Shown: positions 17,789-26,126 of the stretch, one piece after another
How positions within the stretch are numbered: the stretch's first letter is position 1
Layout: every line of letters starts with the position of its first letter
Source: a virus
Virus record (IMG/VR): IMGVR_UViG_3300044646_000655
Location: 1-56,698 of that record
Length of the DNA stretch: 56,698 bases
Reading direction: 5' to 3' (one strand)
Made by a program: the position numbers and the translations under genes
Notes under the pieces: model-generated
Told to the model about the DNA's origin: nothing
The model's input: only the letters and a program-made list of their open reading frames with translations
Database searches by the model: none

Positions 17789-19947
17789 TAGGACCAAACC
17801 TAAATATACCCAATCCCATAAGAGCAGCAGCAACGTCAACTGTTACTGTAACTCTATTACCTGCAACTAATGTCGGAGCAACTTTCTTTACAGCCAATTG
17901 GGGACCTCTTCCGAAGGCTTATTATTATCTTATAGATCTTAGTACTTCTCCCACATTTGCTACGTTTGTTTATGAAAACCTTGAAGTAACAGGAGACTCC
18001 TATCAGTTTATAAATTTAACTAATGGAGTAACTTATTACTACAGAGTTTCTGCTGTCATAGACACACAATTTTTAAATTTCCACGACCAATTTAATAACT
18101 CTACTGGCTATATTGAAGTAAACACTAGTTCAGACAATAGATCTGACTTGTTTGCTGACTTTTCTTTGTTAAACTATCCTGCTGTATATCAAGAGGATAA
18201 AGTATTTACACAGTTCCCTATTGGGGGCGGTGGTGACTTGGAGTTCCTTAGAAGCACGGCTAAGACAGCCTATGATAAAGATGGTTTTGTTGTTGATGCT
18301 CCTTGGAATAATGGTGCTCGGACAAATGACTTTAACGATACTTCTGTTTGGAATACTAATAATAACATTACTAAAACTCCTAATGTTATAGCAAATCCTT
18401 TAGACGGACAAGTAAATGCTTGGAAAGTTGAAGCTACTGCTAATGGGCTTTTCTCGTTTTTCGGTAGTCCAGGGGGATCACTTTATTATGGCTATGCACA
18501 AACCGAAAGTCTTTTTGTAAAGGCCGGAAGTTGTTATGTTTTGGGTCTCAGAGACGGATCTGTAACAGGACAAGAAGTTAAATTCAATATTGCTACTGGT
18601 GCTGTTATTTCTTCAAACGTAGGAAATAGATGGACTATAGAAGAATACGGTGGAGGTTGGTACAGAATAAGTAAGACAGTTATATCTGGGAATGGGTCAG
18701 CTGGTATTAGAATAGAATTTACTGGCAACGAGTCTGGTGGTGCAGCGGTAGCAGGTCAGTTTTGCTATATATATGGATACCAATGGGAGCAGACAAATAA
18801 AACTGCTGCACCTTGGTCTCCTCGTCCATATTTCCAATTAACCGATAGATTAAATGTTCCTGCTATGGACCATTACTATGGTAATGAGCAAGGAATAACT
18901 ATAGAGCCAACTAGAACAAACCTCGTAAGATACAGTGAAAACATGACTGTAACTGGAGGAATTTGGAGCCCTAATGCTAGTGGCACATTGGTTCAAGCTG
19001 GGGTTCGTTGTCCTGATGGGAGCAATAATTCTTTTAGAATGACTACATCGGGTAGTAATTTTAGTGGTTGGTATCAGTCTATTTCTAATTCAATACAATG
19101 TCAGAGCGTCTATGCTAAATATGAGAATACTCGTTATTTAACTGTTGTTGATGTCTTGGGTAATTTTCCGGGTGCTTCTTTTGATTTGTTAAACGGAGTG
19201 GTATCGGGAACTAGAGCTGGGCATTTTGCTTATATGGAAAATGTTGGTAATGGTTGGTTTAGATGTGTGTGGTGGAATCCAACAACAGATTACTTCTTAG
19301 TTCAATTCTGGCTGAGTAATTCCTCTTTAACTGATATTACTCCAGCAGGAGGAACTGTTTTACTATGGGGCCCACAAGCTGAAACAATGGTCCCAAGATC
19401 TTCAAACACAAGAGCAACTAGTTACATTAGAACTTGGGCCACAACAGTTACAAGAGGTGCTGATCAATTAATTAAAACCGGAATATCTAGTCTTATTGGT
19501 GCTACAGCAGGAACTGCGTTTATAGAATACATTCACAACCCATATAACGAGGGAACAGTATTTGGTTGGAGATCAGCGAATACTCCTTATTGGGCACATT
19601 CTTCTGGTGTATTTAACAATGGAGGTGGATTCTTATGGTGGCAGACTTATTCTGGAGGTACTTATCAAGGCAACCTGGCTATAGATATGTCTCCGTATGC
19701 TTTTGGAAGTAGAATAAAAATAGCTTTAGTATATACTACAACAACTCAAAAGTTATTCATAAATGGCGTACTCAAAGGTAGTCATACAATAGGAGCAATG
19801 TCTTTGAATATGGATGCAATTAGAGTATTGAGTTACGAGGGTTCCACTTCAGAGGTAGAGCCATACAACAACACAACCAAACTTTTTGCGGTTGGAATTG
19901 CTAAGAGAGCATTTACAGACGCAGAAGCAATAGCAATAACATCATAA
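17785..19947 (+). CDS. Tail fibre/adhesin with fibronectin III and lectin-like domains (720 aa)
   Basis: Residues about 20-95 are a fibronectin type III domain (FFTANWGPLPKAYYYLIDLS and later LTNGVTYYYRVSAV). Then come beta-rich sections with paired blocks (YGYQWEQTNKTAAPWSPRPY, WGPQAETMVPRSSNTRATSY) that look like two related carbohydrate-binding modules. The C-terminal 150 residues resemble a concanavalin-like fold (AFIEYIHNPYNEGTVFGWRS, LFINGVLKGSH). A multidomain adhesin carried on the tail is the most likely role. Start is the ATGA overlap at 17785; the last base is shared with the next gene. Confidence 0.75.
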   Translation: MIGPNLNIPNPIRAAATSTVTVTLLPATNVGATFFTANWGPLPKAYYYLIDLSTSPTFATFVYENLEVTGDSYQFINLTNGVTYYYRVSAVIDTQFLNFHDQFNNSTGYIEVNTSSDNRSDLFADFSLLNYPAVYQEDKVFTQFPIGGGGDLEFLRSTAKTAYDKDGFVVDAPWNNGARTNDFNDTSVWNTNNNITKTPNVIANPLDGQVNAWKVEATANGLFSFFGSPGGSLYYGYAQTESLFVKAGSCYVLGLRDGSVTGQEVKFNIATGAVISSNVGNRWTIEEYGGGWYRISKTVISGNGSAGIRIEFTGNESGGAAVAGQFCYIYGYQWEQTNKTAAPWSPRPYFQLTDRLNVPAMDHYYGNEQGITIEPTRTNLVRYSENMTVTGGIWSPNASGTLVQAGVRCPDGSNNSFRMTTSGSNFSGWYQSISNSIQCQSVYAKYENTRYLTVVDVLGNFPGASFDLLNGVVSGTRAGHFAYMENVGNGWFRCVWWNPTTDYFLVQFWLSNSSLTDITPAGGTVLLWGPQAETMVPRSSNTRATSYIRTWATTVTRGADQLIKTGISSLIGATAGTAFIEYIHNPYNEGTVFGWRSANTPYWAHSSGVFNNGGGFLWWQTYSGGTYQGNLAIDMSPYAFGSRIKIALVYTTTTQKLFINGVLKGSHTIGAMSLNMDAIRVLSYEGSTSEVEPYNNTTKLFAVGIAKRAFTDAEAIAITS

Positions 19948-20297
19948 TGATATTTTGTAAATATGAATTTGAGCCTTCTATTTGGGAATCGTTGAAACCA
20001 ACGATACAGCAAGAAGTGCGTGAGAATGTATACGGATTTAAAGACTGCATGGTCGTAGAGATAGGACATTTGTGCACAAAGTATGGCCCGGATAAGATGG
20101 GTAGAAATGTATGCGTTGAAACTAGCCCTAAGTATTCAGTCGATATACTTTGGTACTCAGATATTCCTGAAGACTTTAACCAATACGAAGTGTTTCCAGA
20201 ACCCACAGGAATTCATACATTCGATGGCTTAGATTATCTTTATAAACAAAGATTCTGTCAGTTCAACCCCAATAGTCCTCATTGCGATGTTAACTAA
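19947..20297 (+). CDS. Conserved phage protein of unknown function (116 aa)
   Basis: A compact mixed alpha/beta protein with Cys-containing blocks (CMVVEIGHLCTKYG) and an aromatic C-terminus ending CQFNPNSPHCD. I associate similar short proteins with fibre clusters of Bacteroidetes phages. It shares its first base with the fibre gene stop and overlaps the next gene by 11 bp. Confidence 0.6.
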   Translation: MIFCKYEFEPSIWESLKPTIQQEVRENVYGFKDCMVVEIGHLCTKYGPDKMGRNVCVETSPKYSVDILWYSDIPEDFNQYEVFPEPTGIHTFDGLDYLYKQRFCQFNPNSPHCDVN

Positions 20298-21393
20298 AGT
20301 AATACCAGACTCCAAAACTAGAACAACAAGAACTCCTGGGGACTTATTAATAAGTGGAACATTCAGTAGTCCTGCAAACAGATTGTATGCGATATCCAAT
20401 TTAGATAATAATCCAGATACAACTATAAACACAAACATAGGAAGTGGTTTAAATAACTATGTTTGGGATGGTATATTATACAATGATAAGGTTTTACTTT
20501 ATGGTTTTTTTACCACATATGGTACAGAGACTGCTCCTTATTTTGCAGAAATAAATAGAAATGGTACTTTCTCTAGAACAGGCTTAGGTAGTGGTTTTAA
20601 CGGTAGTGTAAGAGCAGTAATAGTTCAACCCGATGGTAAATTAATCTGTGCTGGTACATTTACTTCATACAACACACTAGGTGTAAATAGAATAGTGCGT
20701 TTAAATCCAGACTTTACTGTTGACGCAACATTCAATGTTGGATCAGGAATTCCTAGTGGTGAGGTAAACAGCATGGTTACAGATGGAACAAATATCTATC
20801 TAGTTGGTATTTTTAATAACTATAAAGGTACAACGAGAAACAATTTTGTTAAAATTAGAATGAGTGACGGTGCTGACGTTACTGGTACAAATAGTGGTTT
20901 TAACAATAGCACATTTGGAATTGCTATTTATGGTGACCACTTGTATGTTGGAGGAGATGGGTTCAATGGTTTCAATGGTACTACTGTTCCTCAAAACTTT
21001 TGTAAAATACATAAAGACACATTAGTTCCAGACAGTACTTTTTCTACAAATTTCTCTGGGGGAACAAATGGTAGAGTTTTGAGTACAATTAGCGTAGATA
21101 GTCAATACGTTTATTTTAATGGTAACTTTACTTCTCCTAAAGGTTTTTTCGCTAGAGTTTCTCACAATGGTACACTAGATGCATCCTTTCCAAAAGTTGC
21201 TCCTCCTAATAATGTTTTGTATCATCGCTTTATAAGAAACTCTACAAAAATAGCTATCGCAGGTACATTTATTTCTTTCAATGGCAATGCCAATGGGAAT
21301 AGATTTGGGGTTTATGACACAACTGTTGGTAGCGTGGATACTAACTTCTATGTAAACTTAAATAATATCGGAACCTTTGTAATTGAATTTTAA
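20287..21393 (+). CDS. Delta-60 repeat beta-propeller protein (368 aa)
   Basis: The protein is built of repeats of roughly 45-50 residues with the delta-60 signature: VQPDGKLICAGTFTSYNT, then VNRIVRLNPDFTVDATFNVG, echoed by NIYLVGIFNNYKGT and HLYVGGDGFNGFNG. About seven blades can be traced from residue 12 to 365, enough for one full propeller. Such propellers are common in secreted adhesins and phage fibres; here a tail-tip or spike-associated role is likely. ATG at 20287 lies within the last codons of the previous gene. No signal peptide. Confidence 0.75.
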   Translation: MLTKVIPDSKTRTTRTPGDLLISGTFSSPANRLYAISNLDNNPDTTINTNIGSGLNNYVWDGILYNDKVLLYGFFTTYGTETAPYFAEINRNGTFSRTGLGSGFNGSVRAVIVQPDGKLICAGTFTSYNTLGVNRIVRLNPDFTVDATFNVGSGIPSGEVNSMVTDGTNIYLVGIFNNYKGTTRNNFVKIRMSDGADVTGTNSGFNNSTFGIAIYGDHLYVGGDGFNGFNGTTVPQNFCKIHKDTLVPDSTFSTNFSGGTNGRVLSTISVDSQYVYFNGNFTSPKGFFARVSHNGTLDASFPKVAPPNNVLYHRFIRNSTKIAIAGTFISFNGNANGNRFGVYDTTVGSVDTNFYVNLNNIGTFVIEF

Positions 21394-21394
21394 T

Positions 21395-21847
21395 ATGAAG
21401 ATTATAGTTAGAAAATCAGACGCAACAATTATATGGGGAACCGATAATAACAACACAGAAGTCGTTGTTTCAAACAAAGATTTAGTGATTGATGGTGTTG
21501 TGGTAGCAACAAATGTAAACTCTGAAGAATACGAATTAGTAAGTGATACCCAGAGTACTCTACCTTCCTATTTCTTTGTAGGTTATTCTGTCTATGTTAA
21601 CGAAGTGGTTTCTCCATCAGATGAGTATATACTTTGGAATAATAAAATTCACGATTGCATCAGTACCGTACAGCAAGAATATATTGCTAAATCTCTAGAT
21701 GAAAAATACACCAAAGAAGAAAGAGATGCTTTCTTTGATTACAATTTGAGTTTGCAGGAAATATTGGAAATAGAATACATTGAGCCAAGCTTTACATTTC
21801 CTTGTCCTCCAGATGAATTGTTTCCTTACTATCCCCCTTGTTTATAA
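21395..21847 (+). CDS. Hypothetical protein of the fibre cluster (150 aa)
   Basis: I use the ATG at 21395 just after the propeller stop; an in-frame codon at 21383 would overlap it. Residues 1-60 are beta-rich (SDATIIWGTDNNNTEVVVSN). The C-terminus is Pro/Tyr-rich (EPSFTFPCPPDELFPYYPPC). A conserved position beside fibre genes suggests a fibre chaperone or attachment protein; no family recognised. Confidence 0.6.
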   Translation: MKIIVRKSDATIIWGTDNNNTEVVVSNKDLVIDGVVVATNVNSEEYELVSDTQSTLPSYFFVGYSVYVNEVVSPSDEYILWNNKIHDCISTVQQEYIAKSLDEKYTKEERDAFFDYNLSLQEILEIEYIEPSFTFPCPPDELFPYYPPCL

Positions 21848-21855
21848 TTACTTAA

Positions 21856-22113
21856 ATGAAATTACCTATAGACTTCGAACAATTTAAATCTGACCCAACC
21901 AAAGCCATTACGTTTTTAATGTTGGTTGTTGTCAGCGTGTTGTATTATCGTGCAGAAAGTCAGAGCAAACATATTAATGAACGATGCGAACAACGATTGG
22001 CACTTTGTGAGGCAAAACTCGATAGAATGTCTAAAATGTTAAAAACTCAAGATAGTTTATGTTCTGCACTAATAACAGAAATAAGCATCTATAAAAACCT
22101 CGGTAAGATATGA
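21856..22113 (+). CDS. Membrane-anchored coiled-coil protein, possible i-spanin (85 aa)
   Basis: One transmembrane helix near residues 18-33 (AITFLMLVVVSVLYY) is followed by a charged, heptad-patterned helix (ERCEQRLALCEAKLDRMSKM). This is the shape of inner-membrane spanin subunits, and an overlapping downstream gene (ATGA at 22110) is also typical. The partner at 22110 lacks a clear lipobox, so the assignment is tentative. Confidence 0.5.
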   Translation: MKLPIDFEQFKSDPTKAITFLMLVVVSVLYYRAESQSKHINERCEQRLALCEAKLDRMSKMLKTQDSLCSALITEISIYKNLGKI

Positions 22114-22310
22114 AACTTCTTTATGCACTAGCAATTGTTGCCTTGATTATGGCGGTTGCTGTTCGCCCCAATGTTGAAGAGCAAGCAGAAGAGCAGATAC
22201 ATCACTCAGAGCTAATGTGTGATTCTGCGGCAATGGTGTTGGAAGATATAAGAAAAGTTAATGACAGCCTTTTGATTGATAAATATTTTTATAACGATGC
22301 CCAAAAATAA
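22110..22310 (+). CDS. Small protein with signal-anchor helix (66 aa)
   Basis: An N-terminal hydrophobic helix (LLYALAIVALIMAVAV, residues 3-18) is followed by an acidic helical domain (EEQAEEQIHHSELMCDSA). It could be an exported partner of the 21856 protein. No lipobox cysteine follows the helix, so it is not a classical o-spanin. Confidence 0.55.
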   Translation: MKLLYALAIVALIMAVAVRPNVEEQAEEQIHHSELMCDSAAMVLEDIRKVNDSLLIDKYFYNDAQK

Positions 22311-22572
22311 GATTGTCGGTAAGAATAAGAGAGCTAGTTCAAACAAAGCTACAGGTAGAGACTATTCTACTCAGAAAGAATATAACAACCGACCCGACCA
22401 AATTGCTAAACGAGTTGAGTTAAATCGTGAGGCTCGCAAAAGAAAAATTTATGGTAAGCGTCATTCTAATGGAGTTGACCTAAGTCACACAAAGTCAGGC
22501 AAAATGGTGCTTGAAAAGAGTTCTGCTAATCGTGCTCGTAACGGCAGAAACGGAAAATCAACTAAAAAATAA
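22297..22572 (+). CDS. Conserved basic phage protein (91 aa)
   Basis: ATG at 22297 gives MPKNKIVGKNKR; an in-frame codon at 22276 would lie deeper inside the previous gene. The region DQIAKRVELNREARKRKIYG followed by GVDLSHTKSGKMVLEKSSANR is a pattern I recognise from many phages near head or packaging genes, without known function. Strongly basic, so nucleic-acid contact is plausible. Confidence 0.65.
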   Translation: MPKNKIVGKNKRASSNKATGRDYSTQKEYNNRPDQIAKRVELNREARKRKIYGKRHSNGVDLSHTKSGKMVLEKSSANRARNGRNGKSTKK

Positions 22573-22605
22573 TTTGTTTTTGTGCTGGGGCTCAGATTAT
22601 ATTTG
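22573..22605 (+). promoter_or_regulatory. Bacteroidetes-type promoter before the MazG-like gene
   Basis: TTTG at 22573-22576 and TATATTTG at 22598-22605 are 21 bases apart; the ATG follows at 22614. A copy of the dispersed GGNCTCAG motif (22588-22595) lies between the two boxes. Confidence 0.6.
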
Positions 22606-22613
22606 TAGCCCTT

Positions 22614-23012
22614 ATGAAAAATTTAATAGCACAAGCACACCTAACAGCCAAAGAAAAAGGCTTTTGGGACACAGAGAGAAATGTGTCAGAAATGTTGATG
22701 TTAATCGTATCCGAATTAGCAGAAGCACAAGAAGCATTACGCAAAGATTATCGTTGCGATTCAATTGCAGCAAATGAATTACGCAGAGATTTAGCATTGG
22801 ATTCTAGTGATGAAGAATTTTTACTTCATACGTTAGAATGGAAGCACAAATTTGAAGAGGCTGTGAAATCTTCTTTTGAAGACGAAGTAGCAGACGTTGC
22901 TATTCGTCTATTTGATTTGTGCGGAGGTTTAGATATTGACCTTGAGAAGCACATCGAGTTGAAAATGAAGTACAATTCATTGCGTGGGTACAAACACGGA
23001 AAGAAATTTTAA
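22614..23012 (+). CDS. MazG-like nucleotide pyrophosphohydrolase (132 aa)
   Basis: All-alpha NTP pyrophosphohydrolases hydrolyse (d)NTPs to (d)NMPs and use acidic residues for magnesium. The pattern is visible: MLIVSELAEAQEAL (EE/E motif near residues 30-41) and FEDEVADVAIRLFDLCGGL (ExxD motif near 90-105). In phages this family adjusts nucleotide pools or damps stringent signals. It is the first gene after its own promoter and lies two bases upstream of the ribonucleotide reductase, so both act on nucleotides from one transcript. Confidence 0.8.
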   Translation: MKNLIAQAHLTAKEKGFWDTERNVSEMLMLIVSELAEAQEALRKDYRCDSIAANELRRDLALDSSDEEFLLHTLEWKHKFEEAVKSSFEDEVADVAIRLFDLCGGLDIDLEKHIELKMKYNSLRGYKHGKKF

Positions 23013-23014
23013 TT

Positions 23015-24871
23015 ATGGAAGTAAATCACGAAATTCTATCGGACATCGTTGTATGGAGCAAGTATGCCAAGTACGATGAGAAAAAATTCAGAAGAGAGAC
23101 TTGGGAAGAATTAGTGACTCGCAACATGGAGATGCACATTCGTAAGTTTCCAAATTTAGAAACATTAATCAGAACAAACTATGAAATGGTGTTTGAAAAG
23201 AAAGTTCTTCCGTCAATGCGGTCTCTGCAATTTAGTGGTAAGCCCATTGAAGTTAATAATGCTCGTCTTTTTAACTGTAGTTATCTTCACATTGATGATT
23301 ATAGGGCCTTTAATGAGACTATGTTCCTCTTGCTTTCAGGAACTGGAGTTGGTTATAGCGTCAGCCGTAACCACATTAACAAACTTCCTGCAATATCTAA
23401 ACCTACGAAACAAAGGAGGTTCTTAATTCCCGATAATATCGAGGGATGGGCCGATGCTGTAAAGGTATTGATGAAGTCTTACTTCGGCCTCAGTTCTTGG
23501 AAACCCAACTTTGATTTCCGTTCTATCCGTGCAAAGGGAGAGAGACTAATCACAAGTGGTGGTGTTGCTCCAGGTCCTGAACCATTGAAGATTTGCTTAA
23601 CGCACATCGAAGCAATCCTTGATCGTAAGAAAGACGGAGAACAACTATCATCATTGGAGTGCCACGATATTCTATGTCACATTGCAAATGCAGTTTTGGC
23701 TGGTGGTATTCGCAGATCAGCAATGATTGCTTTGTTTGATTACGATGACGAAGAGATGCTTACTTGCAAATCTGGAAAATGGTACGAAACAAACCCACAG
23801 CGAGGTAGAGCAAATAACTCTGTAAAGATTTTACGCAATGGTGCTGTATCCAAAAATATGTTCTTGAACCTATGGAAAAAAGTTGAAGCAAGTAACGCAG
23901 GAGAGCCTGGGTTCTTGTTTACAAATGACCTAGAACTTGGAACAAATCCTTGTGCAGAAATCAGTTTGAACTCATTCCAATTCTGTAACTTAGTGGAAAT
24001 TAATGCGTCTGATATCATAGACCAATTTGATTTAGAACAGAGAGCAGAGAGTGCAGCATTCATTGGAACACTTCAAGCATCGTACACAGACTTCCATTAT
24101 CTGAGACCCGAATGGAAAGAAGTAACTGAACGTGAGGCTTTGTTGGGTGTTGGTATGACCGGAATAGCGTCCGGAGTTGTTCTTAACCTTGATTTGTCAG
24201 AAGCAGCAGAGGCGGCCGTTCGCACGAATAAATTCGTAGCAAATACCATCGGAATTAATGAGTCAGCAAGAGTCACAACAATCAAGCCATCGGGAACTGC
24301 ATCAATCGTTCTTGGATGTTCTTCTGGAGTACACGCTTGGCATTCTGAGTACTACATTCGTAGAATGCGTGTGGGTAAATCTGAGGCGTTGTACACTTAC
24401 TTGTATATTAATCATCCAGACTTATTGGAGGATAGCGTCTATGATTCTAGAGAGGCTTATGTTTCTGTTCCCATTGCTGCTCCTAAACGTGCTTTGACAA
24501 GGGGCTCAGAATCAGCAATTTCATTTTTGGAGAGAGTAAAGTTACTCCACGAAAAATGGATTAAGCCTGGTCACATCTATGGTGAGAATACACACAACGT
24601 ATCAGCTACTGTTACCATGAAACAGAACGAGTGGGGAATGGTGGGCGAATGGTTGTGGGAAAACCAAAACCATTACAACGGTCTGTCATTTATGCCTGAG
24701 GATTTAGGATCTTATGAGCAGACTCCTTTTGAGGAAATCGATGAGGCTAAGTATTTAGAATTGTCAAAGTCTCTAAAGGGAATCAATGTCGCAAATATTG
24801 TCGAAACTAGCGACAACACAAACTTGGCAGGTGAAGCAGCGTGTGCTGGTGGAGCTTGCGAGATTTCATAA
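23015..24871 (+). CDS. nrdJ: Class II (adenosylcobalamin-dependent) ribonucleotide reductase
   Basis: RNR reduces ribonucleotides to deoxyribonucleotides. Conserved blocks: FNCSYLHID (a redox cysteine near residue 88), LLLSGTGVGYS, GGIRRSAM, NPCAEISLNSFQFCN (N311, C313, E315, the radical-site loop), GVGMTGIASG and TTIKPSGTASIVLGCSSG. The C-terminal tail ends with C610 and C615, the swinging cysteine pair that re-reduces the active site. One chain without a small subunit or glycyl-radical motif points to the monomeric B12-dependent class. At 618 residues it is shorter than the Lactobacillus type (about 739), as common in phages. It would need host cobalamin. Confidence 0.88.
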   Translation: MEVNHEILSDIVVWSKYAKYDEKKFRRETWEELVTRNMEMHIRKFPNLETLIRTNYEMVFEKKVLPSMRSLQFSGKPIEVNNARLFNCSYLHIDDYRAFNETMFLLLSGTGVGYSVSRNHINKLPAISKPTKQRRFLIPDNIEGWADAVKVLMKSYFGLSSWKPNFDFRSIRAKGERLITSGGVAPGPEPLKICLTHIEAILDRKKDGEQLSSLECHDILCHIANAVLAGGIRRSAMIALFDYDDEEMLTCKSGKWYETNPQRGRANNSVKILRNGAVSKNMFLNLWKKVEASNAGEPGFLFTNDLELGTNPCAEISLNSFQFCNLVEINASDIIDQFDLEQRAESAAFIGTLQASYTDFHYLRPEWKEVTEREALLGVGMTGIASGVVLNLDLSEAAEAAVRTNKFVANTIGINESARVTTIKPSGTASIVLGCSSGVHAWHSEYYIRRMRVGKSEALYTYLYINHPDLLEDSVYDSREAYVSVPIAAPKRALTRGSESAISFLERVKLLHEKWIKPGHIYGENTHNVSATVTMKQNEWGMVGEWLWENQNHYNGLSFMPEDLGSYEQTPFEEIDEAKYLELSKSLKGINVANIVETSDNTNLAGEAACAGGACEIS

Positions 24872-24897
24872 GGCGATTCGGAAAAAATCCAAAATTT

Positions 24898-24924
24898 GTA
24901 ACAAAATTAACATATATTTGTTAC
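24898..24924. repeat. Perfect 8-bp inverted repeat
   Basis: GTAACAAA and TTTGTTAC flank an 11-base loop; T-rich sequence (TTTTTTGG) follows. The loop edge also contains TATATTTG. It could be a weak first terminator behind the reductase or an operator. Confidence 0.4.
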
Positions 24925-24964
24925 GTTGTTTTTTGGTTTTCCATTCTGAATTGTTTAGGTAAAG

Positions 24965-24997
24965 TTGAGGTCGCATTTTGTGGCCTCAATTTTTTTG
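24965..24997 (+). terminator. Rho-independent terminator behind the reductase
   Basis: TTGAGGTC pairs with GGCCTCAA (one wobble) around a 9-base loop and is followed by eight T. It ends the MazG-RNR transcript 94 bp after the stop codon. Confidence 0.8.
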
Positions 24998-25021
24998 TAA
25001 CAATATTGCAAGGTTAAACAT

Positions 25022-25029
25022 TATATTTG
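25022..25029 (+). promoter_or_regulatory. Bacteroidetes-type -7 promoter element
   Basis: TATATTTG ends exactly four bases before the ATG at 25034. No well-spaced TTTG box; the nearest are within the terminator T-run. Confidence 0.5.
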
Positions 25030-25033
25030 CACT

Positions 25034-25468
25034 ATGAATAAAACAAAAAAAACAGCATTGATACTTTTGTTCTTCTATGTATTGATACTTGTTCTTGCAG
25101 CCTCTTGCAGAAGCCCACAGAGAAGACACGCTTGTTTAGTTAATCACTATGGTGTAGAACTTTGCAGCACAGATACCGTAGTCATAAGAGATACGATTAT
25201 CAAGCAGATAAAAGTTCCAGTTCCTGAGTATAGGGATTCATTTATTTTCAAACACGATACTACTTACGAAACAAAAAGAGTTGTTGTGTATAAAAAAGGA
25301 GATCGTATTTTCTTACGAGTAAAACCAGATACAATACAACTCAGAGATACAATACCTTTTGAAGTAAAAGTCCCAAGCCCAGTCATTACCAAAGAACATT
25401 TTAATTGGTGGTATCTAGTAGTGTCTTGCCTTATAGGAATGATTCTCGCCTATAGGTTTAGAAATTGA
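25034..25468 (+). CDS. Lipoprotein with C-terminal membrane helix, u-spanin-like (144 aa)
   Basis: The N-terminus is a lipoprotein signal peptide: basic start, hydrophobic helix (LILLFFYVLILVLAAS) and lipobox LAAS-C with the lipidated cysteine at 25. The middle (about 40-120) is beta-like with repeated Arg-Asp-Thr strands (VVIRDTIIKQIKVPVPEYRD, IQLRDTIPFEVKVP). The C-terminus has a transmembrane helix (YLVVSCLIGMILAY) and a basic end. Outer-membrane anchor plus inner-membrane helix in one chain is the layout of unimolecular spanins, which fuse the two membranes in the last lysis step. Fusion activity is inferred from topology alone. It overlaps the next gene by four bases. Confidence 0.65.
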   Translation: MNKTKKTALILLFFYVLILVLAASCRSPQRRHACLVNHYGVELCSTDTVVIRDTIIKQIKVPVPEYRDSFIFKHDTTYETKRVVVYKKGDRIFLRVKPDTIQLRDTIPFEVKVPSPVITKEHFNWWYLVVSCLIGMILAYRFRN

Positions 25469-25908
25469 GATTCAATCAAAAATCGTTTGATGATAATGAT
25501 GCCGTAGGTAAGGAATTACTTATGGCATTTTTGCGTTCTGTAGGTCACGATATTTCGGAGAATTGTGACATCTATGGTATTGATTTCTTTTCGGAACGCA
25601 ACGGTATTAAATACTATTGGGAAGTAGAAATGAAGTCTAGGAGACAATGGACTACTCGTGAAGACTTCCCTTTTGAATCGGTCTCATTCCTACAACGCAA
25701 AGAGAAGTGGAAAGAAACTCCTTTTTGGTATGTGATTATCTGCAAGGAAACTAATGCTGCAATCTTTTGCAAATCAAGTATTATATTCAACGAAAAATAT
25801 AAGGAAAAGGTTAGAATTTTCACTCAAGATCGTAAAGGATTTGATAATTTCTATCGAGTACCCAAAGAATTATGTATATTTGTGCCACCTAATGAATTTA
25901 AAAAATGA
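25465..25908 (+). CDS. PD-(D/E)XK nuclease-like protein (147 aa)
   Basis: The motif YWEVEMKSRRQW (ExK core near residue 52) follows a strand with an acidic residue (DIYGIDFF), and WYVIICKET is a later core strand; this suits the restriction-endonuclease-like fold. The only nearby start is TTG at 25465, overlapping the previous stop. The family includes resolvases and repair nucleases. Position between lysis and packaging genes does not decide the role. Confidence 0.5.
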   Translation: MRFNQKSFDDNDAVGKELLMAFLRSVGHDISENCDIYGIDFFSERNGIKYYWEVEMKSRRQWTTREDFPFESVSFLQRKEKWKETPFWYVIICKETNAAIFCKSSIIFNEKYKEKVRIFTQDRKGFDNFYRVPKELCIFVPPNEFKK

Positions 25909-26126
25909 GTTTTGACGTAGTAAATAAACCAAAGCATTACAATCAAGGAAGTGTAGAATGTCTAGAAGCCATTGAGGCATCTATGACCAAAGAGCAATTT
26001 GTAGGATACCTCAAAGGAAACATTCAAAAATACTTGTGGAGATTTGAACACAAGAATGGGATAGAAGATCTGAAGAAAGCAGAGTTCTATTTGAGCAGAT
26101 TAATCGTATCATACCAAAGAGAATGA
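25905..26126 (+). CDS. DUF3310 protein (73 aa)
   Basis: The start VNKPKHYNQGSVECLEAIEA and the end KYLWRFEHKNGIEDLKKAEFYL are the two hallmark blocks of DUF3310, a short phage family often called a nucleotide kinase-like protein without proof. It overlaps genes on both sides by four bases (ATGA). Confidence 0.85.
   Translation: MSFDVVNKPKHYNQGSVECLEAIEASMTKEQFVGYLKGNIQKYLWRFEHKNGIEDLKKAEFYLSRLIVSYQRE

Noticed and set aside
22511-22777. 88-codon plus frame over the MazG gene start
   Set aside because: It crosses the promoter and the better-supported MazG-like gene in another frame.
23015-24871. Intein or intron in the ribonucleotide reductase
   Set aside because: All expected blocks follow in order without insertion, and the length is that of an uninterrupted phage enzyme.
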